Positions 23,729 through 36,402 of a stretch of DNA of 64,000 nucleotides are shown in pieces; the first letter of the stretch is position 1, and each line of letters opens with the position of its first letter. The position numbers and the translations under genes were made by a program. Where the stretch lies: positions 62,001 to 126,000 of the forward strand of contig JAHLEZ010000025.1 of assembly GCA_020726505.1 (NCBI GenBank). The letters are read 5' to 3'. A model generated the notes under the pieces. That model saw nothing but the letters and a program-made list of their open reading frames with translations. It made no database searches and was not told the DNA's origin. This stretch comes from Leptodontidium sp. MPI-SDFR-AT-0119. Taxonomy: Eukaryota > Ascomycota > Leotiomycetes > Helotiales > Leptodontidiaceae.

Positions 23729-26700
23729 CAGCGTTTTGACAAATTATTCAAGTTATTTAATTACTAATTAACTAAATCTGATTAGTAATTGAATAGACTA
23801 GAATAACGATTTTGAATTTGACTTGAATAGACTAGATTATTTATTCAATTAATAGTTAAATAACTTAAATAATTTATTATATAATTTAGTAATCTATAGT
23901 ATAAAAGAAATATATAAAGAATAACTATGTATTATATATCTAACTGAAAGTGTAAGTATAAGCTAATTATATACTAAATAGATTATCCTTGTTATTTACT
24001 AACCATTCCCCTTCTTTTTTTAAATAGTTTAGCCCTTATTGATTTTATATCTTCTTTAATAGGTATAATTCCCCAGCTTTTAAGGCAAATTATTTTCTCA
24101 AAAGTCTCTTTTAATAATCTATTTCTCGTTTTAGATATAATAAGAGCTCCTTGAGAAAAGAATCGTTCGCTACTAGTAGAGCAAGCGGGAATCTGAAGAT
24201 ATTTTTGAGCTATTAAAGATAATATCTTATATTTGTCTCTATTAGCTCTCTAATATTCTAAAGGATTTCTCTAGAAATTAAGTAATTAGTATTAATTATA
24301 TTAATATTAATAAAGAAGTTAACTTACTTCACGAGAGATCCTTTTTTCTTCAAAATAAGCTGTAATTTCGTTGTCTTCAAATTCTTTTAATTCGTCGTTT
24401 TTAGCGTATATTCCTAGCTCGTCGTCGTCGTCGTTATAAATATCTATTTCTTTAACTTCTTAAATAGGATTAAGCCGAATATAATCCGCTTTATCTCTAA
24501 ATAATATTATTAATAAATGTTTAATAAAAATAAAAGGTATAACTAATAATAAGTTAACTTACATTAAATAGTTTTGTTTAAGCCTAGCTTTAATATCCGA
24601 AATCATACCGGTATTAAACCCGATATTAAGTAATCCTTCCTTTTTAATTCTAGGGTTTAAAATTAAAGCTAAATATAAAGCTCTTAATCTTTTATCTAAA
24701 ACGCCGGTTTTTAGATAGTATTTTCGAAGTTTTGTAATACCTATATTAATAGTAGTTATAAATAGAGGATCCTAGTAACTTAATTAGTACTTTTATAATA
24801 TAATAATAATTAAAAGAATTAATAACTTATATTAAGTGTTCTTTTGAAATTTTCTAACTTATTATATATTATATAAACCTTAAGAATAATATAATATATT
24901 GTTGGGTATTTCTTGTCCTAAAGCTTTGTAGTAGCTTTAATAAAGATATTTAGAAATAAAAGTAAGTTCTTAAGCAGCCGTAATTCGATATCTATAAGAA
25001 TTAAGCTCTTATTTCTAAAAGCCTTTGAGTTTGAGCTGTTAATAATAGCTTTAATAGCTTCTTATATATAAAGGAAGTTTTTTAATATATAATACGAGGA
25101 AGGCCATGGTGTTTTTTGATCTAAAAATAAATTATTAATTAGTAATATCTTCGAAAATTATTAAGGGATTACTTACTAAGTTAAGGAAATTAAGCATTTG
25201 AAATTTCAAAGGCTTTAATTTAATTATTTAAAGCACGTCGATTTTCTTGATTATATTTTAAACTAATTATAATCTTTCGAACTTTTCGCTATATAGAGTA
25301 ATCTATATAAGATTAGTATATTATTAATAATAAGTTATATTTAGATTAACTTACTTGTATTTTGTTCTTTCGAATCGTTTTCTTTTGTATATATATTGTT
25401 AATATAAGAGGAATATATTGTTAATATAAGAGGAATTATAATCCTCTTTTATAATACCTTTTATAATATCTTGAATCACGAGATTTAATACGTGAGTAAT
25501 ACAAGGTATATCTCCTTGAAATCGTAAGCCTTTTTTTCGTAGTATTTTATAAGAGCTTCGATTAAAGTGTTATTCGAAGAGGCGTTATCTCGTGTAATAC
25601 TAAAGTAATAAGTTAGTTATTATAATTACTAATAATTAAGTATTAATATATACCTGATAATATTATGTTCGATATTAAACTCTTTTAGAGTTTCTAATAA
25701 TACCGAATTCATATAAATACTAGAGTAAATATTAGAGAGCTCTCGCATAGCTAATAAGTGAGACTTTAGCTTAAATTGAAAGTTAATATAATGACTATAG
25801 AATAAATTAATAATTATATAATAATAAACCTAAAAACTTTATTAACTTAATACTTATATAGTAATTCCAAGATATGCGTCTTAATTAATAACAGTCCAAG
25901 CGTTAAGAGTTAAACAAATCCTCCTTAATTGGGTTTTTACTTTGTTAATTACTCGATTATGAAAGCTTTATTAATCGAAAAGCTTAAGCTTAGCTCTTCG
26001 GTAAGTATTCTTAAGTAGATTAAAGGTTTTTCTCTTTACTATTATTAGTATAATAATATATTCCTTAAGAATAAGGTAAACTTACTTGTTTAAATAAAAT
26101 AATAACTTCTTAAAGTTATCTGTAGTTATAGCGTAAAGCGATATATTATTTGAAATAATAAAGTTTAAAAGTAGTCGTTTAAAATGAGTTATAGTAAAGA
26201 CTTGCGGCCTTATACTAACTAAGCTTTATTAACTCGAATCGGTAATTTCTTCTAATAATTAAATGAATAATAAATAATCGTTTAATTAAAGTTATTAGAA
26301 TAAGAATATATATACCTTAACTAATGCCAGCTTAAATAAAATTTAAGTTAATACTTTTATAACTATATCGAAAGTGACTAAGATAATTGCTTGTCGATCT
26401 ATTAACAGCTTAATTAGTCTATTTCATATTATATTTATTATTAATATATATATAATTTAAGGTTTAATAAAGTAACTTACTTGCAACCAGGCATTAAGCA
26501 TATAACTATAATAGTTCGATAATTTTCGAGTAATTCGGGGTTACTTTTTCGCTTTTCTAGCTCTTTTTTAAGATATTTAAGTCTAAAAATAGGAGCTTGT
26601 AATTCAAGAGGGTCTAATTCAAAGTCTTCGGCGTTTTACTTAATATTCTTAGCAATTAAAGTTAATTGAAACATTTTGAAGTATATAATAAGTATATAAA

Positions 26701-27190
26701 GGTTGATTAATGAAATATAATATAATATAATAAATAAGTTAGGTTGTTCTAAGTATTTAAAGTATTATTTAAAGAGAAGAAATACTATTAAAAACGAGAT
26801 ATTAGCTCTTTTTATAATAATTAAATCAACAAAAATACTAGGTGACAAATCGCCTAATCTAAGAGATTCTTTATATGTTAAAGCATTATAAATACACATA
26901 TTAGTATTTGTAATACGTTAATAAATAATTATTAATACTTTAGAAAGGTCTAGAAGTATAATGCTAATTCTTGAAGGTTCCTTATCGTACTCTCGCTTAA
27001 TAAGCAAAATCGCGGGAGCTTCACTTAAATAAGTATAGATCCCGAATTTGAGCTTAAAATTTAACCGAGAGTTAATCGTGTAACTGTTATTCATAACTAT
27101 TCAATTACTAATCAAGTTATTTAACTAATTAGTTGATTAGACTAGAATAATACGTGTTATTCTAGTCTAGTCTCGTCAGTCAAAACGCTG
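23729..27190 (-). mobile_element. hAT DNA transposon (RIPed)
   Basis: A 3462-bp element bounded by inverted repeats: CAGCGTTTTGAC at 23729-23740 and its reverse complement at 27179-27190. Subterminal regions on both sides carry clustered TTATTTAATTACTAATTA-like and GACTAGAATAA motifs, as hAT ends often do. The encoded transposase reads on the minus strand and has the hAT C-terminal dimerisation domain. The flanking octamers (CATAATAA and TTTTATAG) are not identical, so the target duplication has decayed or the insertion is rearranged. Confidence 0.8.
24000..26674 (-). pseudogene. hAT transposase with several small introns
   Basis: The C-terminal exon at about 24300-24000 reads LIAQKYLQIPACSTSSERFF followed by SKTRNRLL and KSWGII, the conserved hAT dimerisation block (A..yL.IPatSa.sER.FS). 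GTAAGT donors occur on the minus strand at 26480, 26085, 25354, 24562 and 24327. The 26480 donor pairs with an AATAG end at 26419, a 62-nt intron; the exon before it reads MFQLTLIAKNIK-stop-NAEDFELDP, showing one nonsense codon. RIP stops interrupt other exons. The upstream limit at 26674 is the first Met seen and may not be the true start, as no BED zinc finger was found. Confidence 0.7.
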
Positions 27191-27257
27191 TTTTATAGTA
27201 ATAGGACTATTTCGAAGAGTAAATCGTCTAAGTCTAAGCTTAAATCAGTCGGAAATA

Positions 27258-27556
27258 GCTCAAACAAGCCACATACGTTTGATACAAAGGTCTAACTTCC
27301 ACAGGTTACAGCCATGGAATCCAAGGCTTCTGATACACGGCTTTCTTAGGCTAAAACAATAGTTGTACGAAGCTTTGGGCTTTACGTCTCAAACAACCGG
27401 AAGTAACTGTATTTGGTAAAGACTCGTTTGAGCTCGTTTAAGCCTATATTTGGCTACTTAAGCGAATACACACGTGATAAGCTAGAGTAGTTATATAAAC
27501 CTAAAAATCCCCTTTACAATAGAATCATCATTTACACCAAGTATCACTTCTTTTCA
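27258..27556 (+). repeat. LTR-like repeat, family D (copy 1)
   Basis: About 298 bp nearly collinear with 57438-57735. Shared text begins AAACAAGCCACATACGT and ends ACCAAGTATCACTT...TTTTCA. A TATATAAACC box ~65 bp before the end looks like an LTR promoter. A CA end is present, but no TG start common to both copies was found, so the 5' edge may be truncated. Differences between copies are mainly C/T and G/A. Parent element unknown. Confidence 0.65.
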
Positions 27557-29226
27557 AAGGTCCCTTTAAATATTAAAGATGTTATATAGTTTATTAAAGT
27601 TATAAATGTGAATAGTCTTAAAAAAGTAAGGAAGACCCCTTAAAAAATCTTAGCTAAGAACAAGTCTAAGATTTCTAATATAGTCTTTAAACCTATTATA
27701 CTAACCACTTCTAGGGCATTAGCTCGGAATATTATAATTAGCTCTTTGGAGAAGAGGCGTATTACGAAGCCTGAACTAATTGAGGTCCTCTCTAAAATCC
27801 TTAGACTTATTATATAATTAGTGCCTTTTTAAAACCCCCGTATATATGAAGCACTAGACCAGAACGGCTATAAGCTCGATAAGGTTTTTGATAAGCTATT
27901 GTCTTTATAAGAACTACTTAGTAACCTCACGTTAAGGGAGATAATAATATTTATTAACCCTCTTAGAGCTTCTCGAACGCCCGGTAGTTTAATTAATTAA
28001 CAAATGCAAAAGGAATATATTATTAACGTTAAATCTATTGCTTTTAAGGACGACTATAGCTTTAATAAAAAAGAGGTTATTATATTATAAAGACTATTAC
28101 TTGCTTTTTTATATACTTTCTTAAAACCTACGCTATACGCGGATTAATTATGGGGGTACCTTTTAATAAATTAAGATAACATTAAAATAAAAAAGGTCCC
28201 TAATTAGCTCTTAAGAAAAGTAGAATAAAAAAGGAAGGTCTAAGTATACTTTAAGATCCTTGGAAATCTTATTACTTTATAATTCTGAGCCTATTAACAA
28301 TAGTTTTAGAATAATATTTTTATAGCGCAGGAATCGATGATTAAGAAGTTAATAATATAACTAATACTTAGCACTATTTCATTATTTAGGCCGGTCTTAG
28401 TACTTCTCTTTAATATACTATTAGTGTATAAAAGTGATTTGTAAAGCTACGCCTGCTCGACTCTATAATCCGAAGAATCGATATCGGCGAAGGAGGTATA
28501 GATACGTGAAATACTTTAATATAGGAATTGATAAGTATTTTACGAATCAAATAACGCACGGGTAAAGACGACTAAGAAGTAAGAGAGAAACGATGCTGCC
28601 TATAGTGATTACGTATATTAGAATAATATCTATAATAAAGACAAACGATAAGATGTAATAAATATAGTAATTAGAAGAAGAGGTAAAGATAAAAGAAAAG
28701 AAGGAGAAGAAGAAAAGGAAAGGAGATGAGAAAGGAGGAAAAGAGAAGAGAATGGAAAAAGAGAAGAAAGGGAAAAAATAAAATAAAATTATAACTCATA
28801 ATTGTGTTTTTAAATACGACTAAAGATTGTGTTAAACATTGTGATTTTCGGCGGAAATCCCTAAGACTTTGTAAAGTAGCTATTAATATAATATATAACA
28901 AAATAAGTATAAATTAAATGATAAATTAAAGGCAGAATTTTGAGTTTTTAAAATAGCTTACTAAAGTCGAGTAATACATTATAAATAAAGTAAAAAGATA
29001 TAAAAAAAGTATAATAAAATAATAGAAGTTTTTAAGTTGAGTATAAATTATTAGAACTAAAGAAGGTCATCGAGAGATTGGTGTTTTAAGAGTATTTAAC
29101 TACCCAAAGCAACGTTTAAAGCTAACAGCCCTTAGATAATAACTATCAAATGATTTTTAAGTCACTAGCGTATAGAAAAATTAGTAAAATGTTATTCGTT
29201 TATTTCCTAATAAGGGATAATACTAT
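27557..29226. other. RIPed AT-rich tract
   Basis: Follows the family-D repeat directly, as internal retroelement sequence would. Plus-strand translation of 27600-28500 gives fragments broken by TAA and TAG (for example SRALARNIIISSLEKRRITK), suggestive of a degraded gag-like frame, but I cannot name the family. It contains the purine tract described separately. Confidence 0.4.
28671..28795. repeat. Homopurine (GA-rich) tract
   Basis: About 125 bp of almost pure A and G on the plus strand (GAAGGAGAAGAAGAAAAGGA-like), with only a few T interruptions. On the plus strand it would encode a Lys/Glu/Arg-rich tail. It has stayed purine-rich inside RIPed DNA because it contains few CpA or TpG sites. 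Confidence 0.7.
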
Positions 29227-29429
29227 CCCTTCGTCCGCTGAGACATTTGCTAACGCTAAGTAGGGGGAAGCGAGCACGGCAGGCAAGAGGGGGACTACAT
29301 TATTTTATATACCTTTACGTATAAATTACTTAGTAAGATACTTTATACAAATGAATCTAAACTTAATTATTACTTTTTTACTTTCCTAGAACGCGACTAG
29401 ATACGCGTTAACCTACTAATATAAAAAAG

Positions 29430-31260
29430 CACTTACTTGACAACGCCAATTCTAGTGATTCTGAAGCTTTCCCTCCTGTAAAGAAGGCGAGGTTAGATGC
29501 GCTTGAAGCTCTCCTTAACGAATTCGGACTAATTACAAACGTCTCTTTTAAGCCATTCAAATGCGAGCCTTCACGACCTACTAAAGCGACACTTTCTCCT
29601 GATTTCCCCTCCACTATAGAACTATACGACTACTTTACTTTATTCTTTACGCCTACTCTTCTACAAATTATTACTTCTAATACTGTCGGGATGTATAGTC
29701 AAGCCTAAATGCCGGGGTCACGTGTACCACGTGACCTCTTAGCTAGCATGTAAGGGAGCTCTCCCTCGAGCTCCTTCTTAGAAAAGATGTACAAAATAAA
29801 AGGCATAACAAAGCATACGAACCACGGGTTTTCGTGCTACGTGCCACCTTTTTGATACCACCCCCTTACAAACGAGTATATACCGACAAATACAAATCGA
29901 TATGCGAATCTACAACGTATACGAGTTAAGCAAGAAAGAGCAAGGGAATGGCGGAATGTGGTTTTAGAGGAGATTTATGTCTTTATTGGAGCATTACTTT
30001 ATATAGGAGTTCATGAGGAACCTCGCATTAATATGTACTAGAATCAAGACAAGAAGAGGGGTCCAATACATATAATTTCTGCTTATATTGCACTTAATCG
30101 CTATAAAGATATTGAGAGGTATTATTATATCTCTAATCCTGAGGATGATGAACGCCTTAATCGTTACTTGCCTACGAATGCGATTTAGTAGTATAAATTA
30201 GAGCCTCTAGCCTCGGAAATCCAAGCTGCTTGTTAAAGGTATTACTCCCTATTATCTGAAGTTAGTATTAATGAGCTTATAATACGCTATTTTAGTCGGT
30301 AAGTACTCTTTCTTCCCCACTTACCTCGCTATTAATAATTTATATTAGATCTTCTTACACTTATAAAATGCCGAGCAAACTAATTAAGTAAGGGTACAAG
30401 ATATTCGCAATAGTAGATTATGACTACACATATAATTAGATTTAGAGCTCTCGTGCGAAGGGGTTACAAGTTCTCTTTAAATATCTACAACTTATGCCTA
30501 TTAGTTCTCTTGTACGGTCTCTCGCGCTTTCTTTACTACGTTAACGAATTGCCATTTACCTTGATAACTACTTTACCTTTATACCTTTTTTTTAAGAGCT
30601 CCGAAAGTGTGGCTATAGTGCTATTAGTACGACCCGATCGCATACCGAACTCTCGAAGGGCTTGAAAATCCTCAAAACTTAATATGCGAATACTTTATTA
30701 TGGAATAGCCTAGTTGCTAAAGTAGTAGAGGAAACCCTTTATTTGGCCTGGCAAGATAATAATATTGTTTTAGCTCTTAGTAATATATATATAGTTTACT
30801 AACTCGACGATTATATAACCAAAATACGAAAGCGCCTTACGAGAACATTAACAAATAGTCGTATTATTAGACAAGTCTTTAGGGATGAGCATACAAAAGA
30901 GCTGCGGATTCCGCGCTTTATTAATAATTATAATTATTATATAGGAGGAGTTGATCTAGCAAATTAATATAGGGAGGCGTATGAGACTCACCGGACTACA
31001 CGACGGAATTAGTAGCCCATCTTTTATTGGTTGATTAATATCGCTTGTGTCAATGTATACAGGTTATATCTCTTATATACTAATATTAAGCGCCCATTGA
31101 ATCACTTACAATTTAGAACCGAGTTGTATTGTAAGCTCTTAGTATATTCTACGAAAGTATAATTAACTTAATTATATATTGAGTTAGGGGGAAAGCGGCT
31201 TTTTAATTCTGACTTACAACATATATACTCTTAGGGAAAGCTACTAAAACGTAGTGTTTG
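29430..31260 (+). pseudogene. piggyBac transposase relic
   Basis: Reading through stops and frame changes: FIGALLYIGVHEEPRINMYW near 29980-30060 is the piggyBac N-terminal core block, followed by IALNRYKDIERYYYIS. Around 30550-30660 the text YLDNYFT...ELRKCGYSAISTTRS is the conserved second-Asp block. Former Gln and Trp codons are TAA or TAG. No full open frame remains. The family call is secure; limits are approximate. Confidence 0.75.
29716..29736. repeat. 21-bp perfect palindrome
   Basis: GGTCACGTG-TAC-CACGTGACC: nine-base arms around a three-base centre, inside the piggyBac element. It contains two CACGTG boxes. It may be a protein-binding site or the residue of a small insertion. Confidence 0.7.
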
Positions 31261-31513
31261 TGTATAGTGTTTATATAATTAAAAACAATAAAAGGTGCTT
31301 AAGAATCTTCTTTCAAAACCCCCCAAATAATTATACAAAGGTTGTACTTTTTGTAATGTAACTTTGTGTCGGGAGAGGAAGTGTTAGAATCGTTTTTATA
31401 ATTATAATGTAGCTTACTAATGAATTTGTATGCATAAAACATCAGAGTAATGTAAGCTTGCCCTGGCCCCCCTCCCCTGCTTAGCGTTGGCAAATGTCTC
31501 AGCGGACGAAGGG

Positions 31514-33400
31514 ATAAGTCAATTATTAAAACTATCCACCCTCGTAAGAACTTAAAACTTAATTTATTTTATTAAAAAGCTAAAGATAACATATACTCTC
31601 GAATAGCAGAAATTAAAATATTACACATAATTAATTAATATAAGAAAGCTATATACGTTAATACCTCTTCCCTTTTCTTCTTATCTCTTTTTTATTTGTT
31701 ATTTTATCCTATTCTTCTCAAGCGCTAAATAAGAATTATTATTAAATACAGCTTTATTTCCTTAATCTAAGTATAGATATTAATAAGAGGCCGCTTACTA
31801 TTAGTATTAGCTCTAATAAGCCAAAGGTTAGATATATTTTAGTTCCCCTATTCTTAGGAATACGACAGCGCTAATTAATATCCTTATACCGCTCCTAATA
31901 CCCGCCTCCTATTTAATTAAATTATTCCTAAGCCTTAAGTATATATATAAAAAATACTTATTTACTATTATAACTCTTTGTGACGGTTCTAGTGCTAACG
32001 TCACGTGTTCAGGGGCTAGTGTTTTAGCTCTAAGGATATAGGGGTTAGCTCTTATTAGCTACAGCTGTCCTTCTTCTGTATCTATTGTTCTAAGTACGAA
32101 GTGTATTGTCTTGAATCTGTCTGTCTTGAGTGCCTCCGTAACACTCTTAAGACTTTTATAACGCGTTTCTTATATTAAATAAAAAAATAAATACTAATAC
32201 TTTACAATTATATTATTATTTTTTGTATTATACGATTTACTTATGTCTTATATTAATTATTCTTAGAAATACTATTTCTTAAGTCTAATATTAGAATTTT
32301 ATTAATTATTATAAACCTTACCATTCCGAAGGTTAAATATTTACCGTTAATAAAAATAAAAAATTTTCCTTAAAAGAAATACTTGATCATGCTGTTTATC
32401 TAATAACGTATAAGATATTTTATATTATAAGTCGAATAGGTTAAGATATATCTAAGAATAATTATGAACTAGACTTAATATTACAGGTATTAATTAGGAT
32501 ACGATTTATTGAGTTCAAAAAGATAACGCAGTTGGTTATATTAAAAAAAAAAAGTTCGAATCTCTCGTGATGGCAAAGTTAAGATTAGTACGAGATATTT
32601 GAATGTATATCTTTTGGGCTGACTCTATCTTTTAGATCTTATTTTTAGTTTCAAAGATAGTAAGGAGTCTTCTGCAGATGTATCTTCGCTTAAGTTACTT
32701 ATGTTATCGATAATAAGACTTAAGAAACTTTTAAAGCTATTAGTATTTATTCTTAGTCGTATAAGATAATAGATTTTATTAAAGCTACTTCATAAGTAAT
32801 TATAAAAAAACTATTCAAGGGAAAGGTTTTATTTTATAATGAGAAATTAAGGCTAACATTAGCTTTTAGCACAAATTCTTCATAAATCCTAAGGTCCTAG
32901 ATACTCTTATCGCACTTAGTACAGCGACTAGCTTACTAATAAAGACATAAAATCAAAAGAATTTTCGGAGAGGTTTACTATTTGACATTTCTTGTTTTTA
33001 TAACTATGTAATAAGGCTAAAAAGTAGTATTTTGAGTATCTTACTACATACTGAATACTGCTGTATTCTAAATAATGCCGTGTCGAGTATCGAGTACCGA
33101 ATGCTTAAATTTTTTCATTTTAAAATTCTCACGTCGCTAACCGAACAGGAATGGTGTAATAATCTATTGCTAGCTTTTTGACATACTGGATTTCGCCACT
33201 TAATAACAAACGCTTATTTTATACGCCTGTTTTTCCCACAAGCTTTACTTGAATTTAAATACTTCTTTTTACTAAAGATTTAATTATGGTCTGCATTTTA
33301 TGTATTAAATACTACGTATAGAATTAAGTATTCGGCAAAATTAAGTTAAGAATATGCTCGACCGATCGTAGGGAATCACTCCAAAAGAGGAAGCTAGATC
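31514..33400. other. RIPed AT-rich tract, unresolved
   Basis: Dense TpA and stops in all frames. Base composition rises again near 33.4 kb, the left edge of an unmutated island. No terminal repeats or coding motifs were recognised. Confidence 0.4.
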
Positions 33401-33632
33401 TAGACTCTAAAATAAACTGCGGAAAAAAGGACTTAGTGTGGAGCTAAAGCCTCCGTAGCACCCGTCGCTGCCCCGCCAAGTGTCTTCCTTACGATGATGT
33501 GGCTTCGTTTAATTGTAACGTGTTAGATACGTGCTGAGGGCATGTTACTGTATCTTATTTCTGCTATCACCTATCAGACTATCTCGGCTCCCACAAATTG
33601 CAGTCTACTCCTGCTGCCCCCCATTCTGCTTA

Positions 33633-34171
33633 CTAAACCAAAACTGTCGATACCCACTTCCCCGTATGGAAGTCGAAACGAGTTTCCGTCATAGCGCCAT
33701 TATTTTTGGAATCAAAGAAGATAACGCTAGGATCATTGTCCTTGCCGCTGCCAGAAACGGTAAACCCGTCATCTGGAGTGGGAATGAAGTTCGTTTGAGA
33801 GTCCAAACCGCCCACAAAGAGACCATCCAGAGGTCCGACGAGCTCACGCAGCTTTCCAGTGTCACTGTCGACATAGTAGATGGCAAACTTAGCGGATATT
33901 AGCCGTAACTTCATATTAGAATTGACCAGTTGCTTTTACCTTGTCGTGAGGATTTTTAAAAACGACACCGAGATGATTGGCAAAGCCCCATCTACCAAGA
34001 ATGGATTTGCCGTTGATTTTGATTACCTGAGAGGGCGAGGGATCAGAACCGGGGTTCAAGGTACTGAAGGAGAGCTCATTTTGACCGTTGTAGTAGAACA
34101 AATGCTCCTTCGAGCTTGAATCCTCACGAACGGATGCGATGGACTTTGTAACAATGGATAGTTCAATTGGG
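33633..34171 (-). CDS. Unrecognised spliced gene, C-terminal exons
   Basis: Two exons in phase: 34171-33940 (77 codons plus one phase nucleotide) and 33887-33633 (84 codons plus stop), separated by a 52-nt intron (GTAAAA donor, AAG end). The upstream acceptor is excellent: TACTAAC branch sequence followed by TTTCTAG. The protein reads FYYNGQNELSFSTLNPGSD, then YYVDSDTGKLRELVGPLDG, then GSGKDNDPSVIFFDSKNNGA; the repeated aromatic-YxxxxxxL and asparagine/glycine turns resemble blades of a fungal beta-propeller lectin-like protein, but that is only an impression. The first exon is unsure: ATG at 34233 with a weak GTTGGT donor at 34228 would give M-A-P-I-E-L. Intact and un-RIPed. Confidence 0.55.
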
Positions 34172-34233
34172 CTAGAAATTATAAGTTAGTAATGTAAGAT
34201 GAGGGCTAGGCTCAGGGGTTACACCAACGCCAT

Positions 34234-36400
34234 GCTGATTTATGTCGATTAGTTCTCTGAGGTAGTTCATGGAAGACTGGAATGATAGACGTTGTTCGTT
34301 ATGAGAGCATAAGATATAGTCGAAACCGTTAATTTATATAAATGAGGGAAAGGATTTTCACATGTACTGTACAATTATACTCTTCACATGAGATCTCTTT
34401 GCAGATTCACTTCTAACTGACCAGAAAGTATGACGGGAAACTCCGTCGGCCCCAATATTCTCGTGCAGGCTGCGGAGGTGCAGGTTGAGTTGCAACAATG
34501 GTACGATACTCTGCGCTCGACTATCTAATTGGGATGCGGGATGTTGTCAGCTCGAACTAGCCATCACGATTCGTCGAAGTTCGCACATAGCTGGAAAAGT
34601 TTGACCGAGCTCGTGTTGTATCATAATGTGATCGAATGACACATGCCATATCGATTACAATTGCCCGTCTTTATACGAGCTCAGCTCCGGGCTCGTGTGC
34701 TGAGGCTTTACGTAATGGCCGATGTTGCCTCACGGCGGCTTGGCTATGACGATTACGAGCCATAATGTCTCTGAGAAAAACTAAAGTACAATGCCATGTC
34801 CTGACCACGGAAGGTATGCCGTACGAGCGCCAAAATCTAATTTGATTGTGGAAAGGTTAGTCCAGCAGTTCATTTACCTGGTTACATAATAGGGGTCTTA
34901 GAGAGCCACACTTCAAGAAAGACTAAATTGCATAGGTAGTTTGCAGGAAGTGTAGCCAATATTTCGAAACTCGAGGCACGTGTGAATCATTGAAAGGCGC
35001 TTAGCGGCGGCAAGATCCGAACTGCAGAAGCGGGGGGTATCTTTTGTACTTAGCACTGTACTCCTCTAACTTGTTTCCGGGCAGTACGATCTCAACAGTT
35101 GACCGGCCCCCTATTTTAGTGATAACTTTAAGGCGGCAAAATGCGCATTGACGACCCCGCACTAACGCCGTAAAACGTGGCAACATTGATTTTAGTGGGA
35201 AAATTGACTCCTCTTGCATCGAAGGATTGCAGCTGATTACTCGTACATGCAATAATATCAAGAGTCACTCGAACGAAGCGGCGGTGAGGTTGTGAACTTG
35301 AAAGCTGTCGAGGAAGCTGTAAACACAGTATATAATTGCTGTCGCCGAATTGTATTATATTCCTCTCCAACAATCCACATCGTCGCATCGTTACTCTTTG
35401 AATGATACCTGCCTTTGGTGCAACGCGGGCTTGCAGATACGGGCCACTTCCATGTTCAATTGGAAGTCCCCAGACAAAGCCGACTTTAATATACACATGA
35501 ATCTGGAGAGACCCTCATACTATAGACATATCTGAGGTATTTAGATGCTCAGCTGAGGCAACCATCCCCGTTGTACCAAACGAGATTAAAGAGTCATACC
35601 TACCCTACGAATTGAAACTTCTAGTGAGGACATGCTTCGATTAGACACATCAGTTGTCAGATCTTCAATGTGGCCAATGGGAGGCTAATAGGCTAAGACC
35701 TGCATTAGCACAAAACGAATTGAGTCAATTATGAGCCAGACTGTGCTGCCACAATTACTGACGAGGCCTCAACGACACGGTTCTTCTCATCAAATGCTGT
35801 AACATGTGAACACTGCCTATCTCGAGTCGGATGGTTGAAAATTCAATGGAATTGAAGACTCTAAACACAACAGTGGGCTGATACCGGAACTAGCCGGAAT
35901 CAGCCCTACCCGCCTAAAACAGCCACCGCTCACAAAGCGGCTGCTAAGACAGAGTTAGCATGTGGAGGACGGGGCACGCTAGTAGTGGAAGCACGCTTAG
36001 CGAAGCTCAGGGCAGCCGCATTCTACCCCGCGATCAAACCCCCTTTACTTCAAATATACCGCCCACCCATATGAATCTACCCTAAGAAGACCACGAATAG
36101 AATAATTTCTGGCGAAAATCCTATCCACATAACAAACAGAACAGCAAAAGCGCGAACTTAATCAAGCGCAGGTATGTACTCACAAAATGCCGCCCCGAAA
36201 CTCTACTTCCCCTTCCGATTACGGAACTCTCCGTGAAGCCGATTATATGGAGGTTACCGTCAAGTAGAACAATAATCCCCAGCACTTGTGGTGTGGTTGC
36301 TGCAAGAGACTGGGTTCGATGTCACAGCGCAGAATTTCGAGAAGCGAGGACGCTGCACTGGGAAGGCCACGTCGGACTGTTGAATCGAGGGCTGCTGCAT
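34234..36400. other. Un-RIPed intergenic region, no confident gene
   Basis: Normal composition. The longest frame is 122 codons on the minus strand (35128-35496; begins MYIKVGFVWGLPIEHGSGPY), overlapped by an 86-codon frame in another phase. Neither shows a known motif or splice support. A short plus frame near 34430 starts MTGNSVGPNILVQAAEVQ and stops after 32 codons. The region may contain decayed or intron-rich genes I cannot resolve. Confidence 0.35.
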
Positions 36401-36402
36401 TA

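Larger units (their letters stand above)
29227..31513 (+). mobile_element. piggyBac-type DNA transposon 1 (RIPed)
   Basis: A 2287-bp element with ~40-bp terminal inverted repeats beginning CCCTTCGTCCGCTGAGACAT at both ends, with only two differences between the arms. The CCC start is typical of piggyBac. TTAA target duplications are not intact: flanks are CTAT and ATAA. The interior codes on the plus strand for a DDE_Tnp_1_7-type transposase. Confidence 0.82.

Noticed and set aside
23729..27190. 8-bp target duplication for the hAT element
   Set aside because: The flanking octamers do not match, so I do not claim one.
28671..28901. 76-codon Phe/Leu-rich minus frame resembling a membrane protein
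   Set aside because: It is the complement of the purine tract; the hydrophobicity is an artefact of T/C-rich codons.
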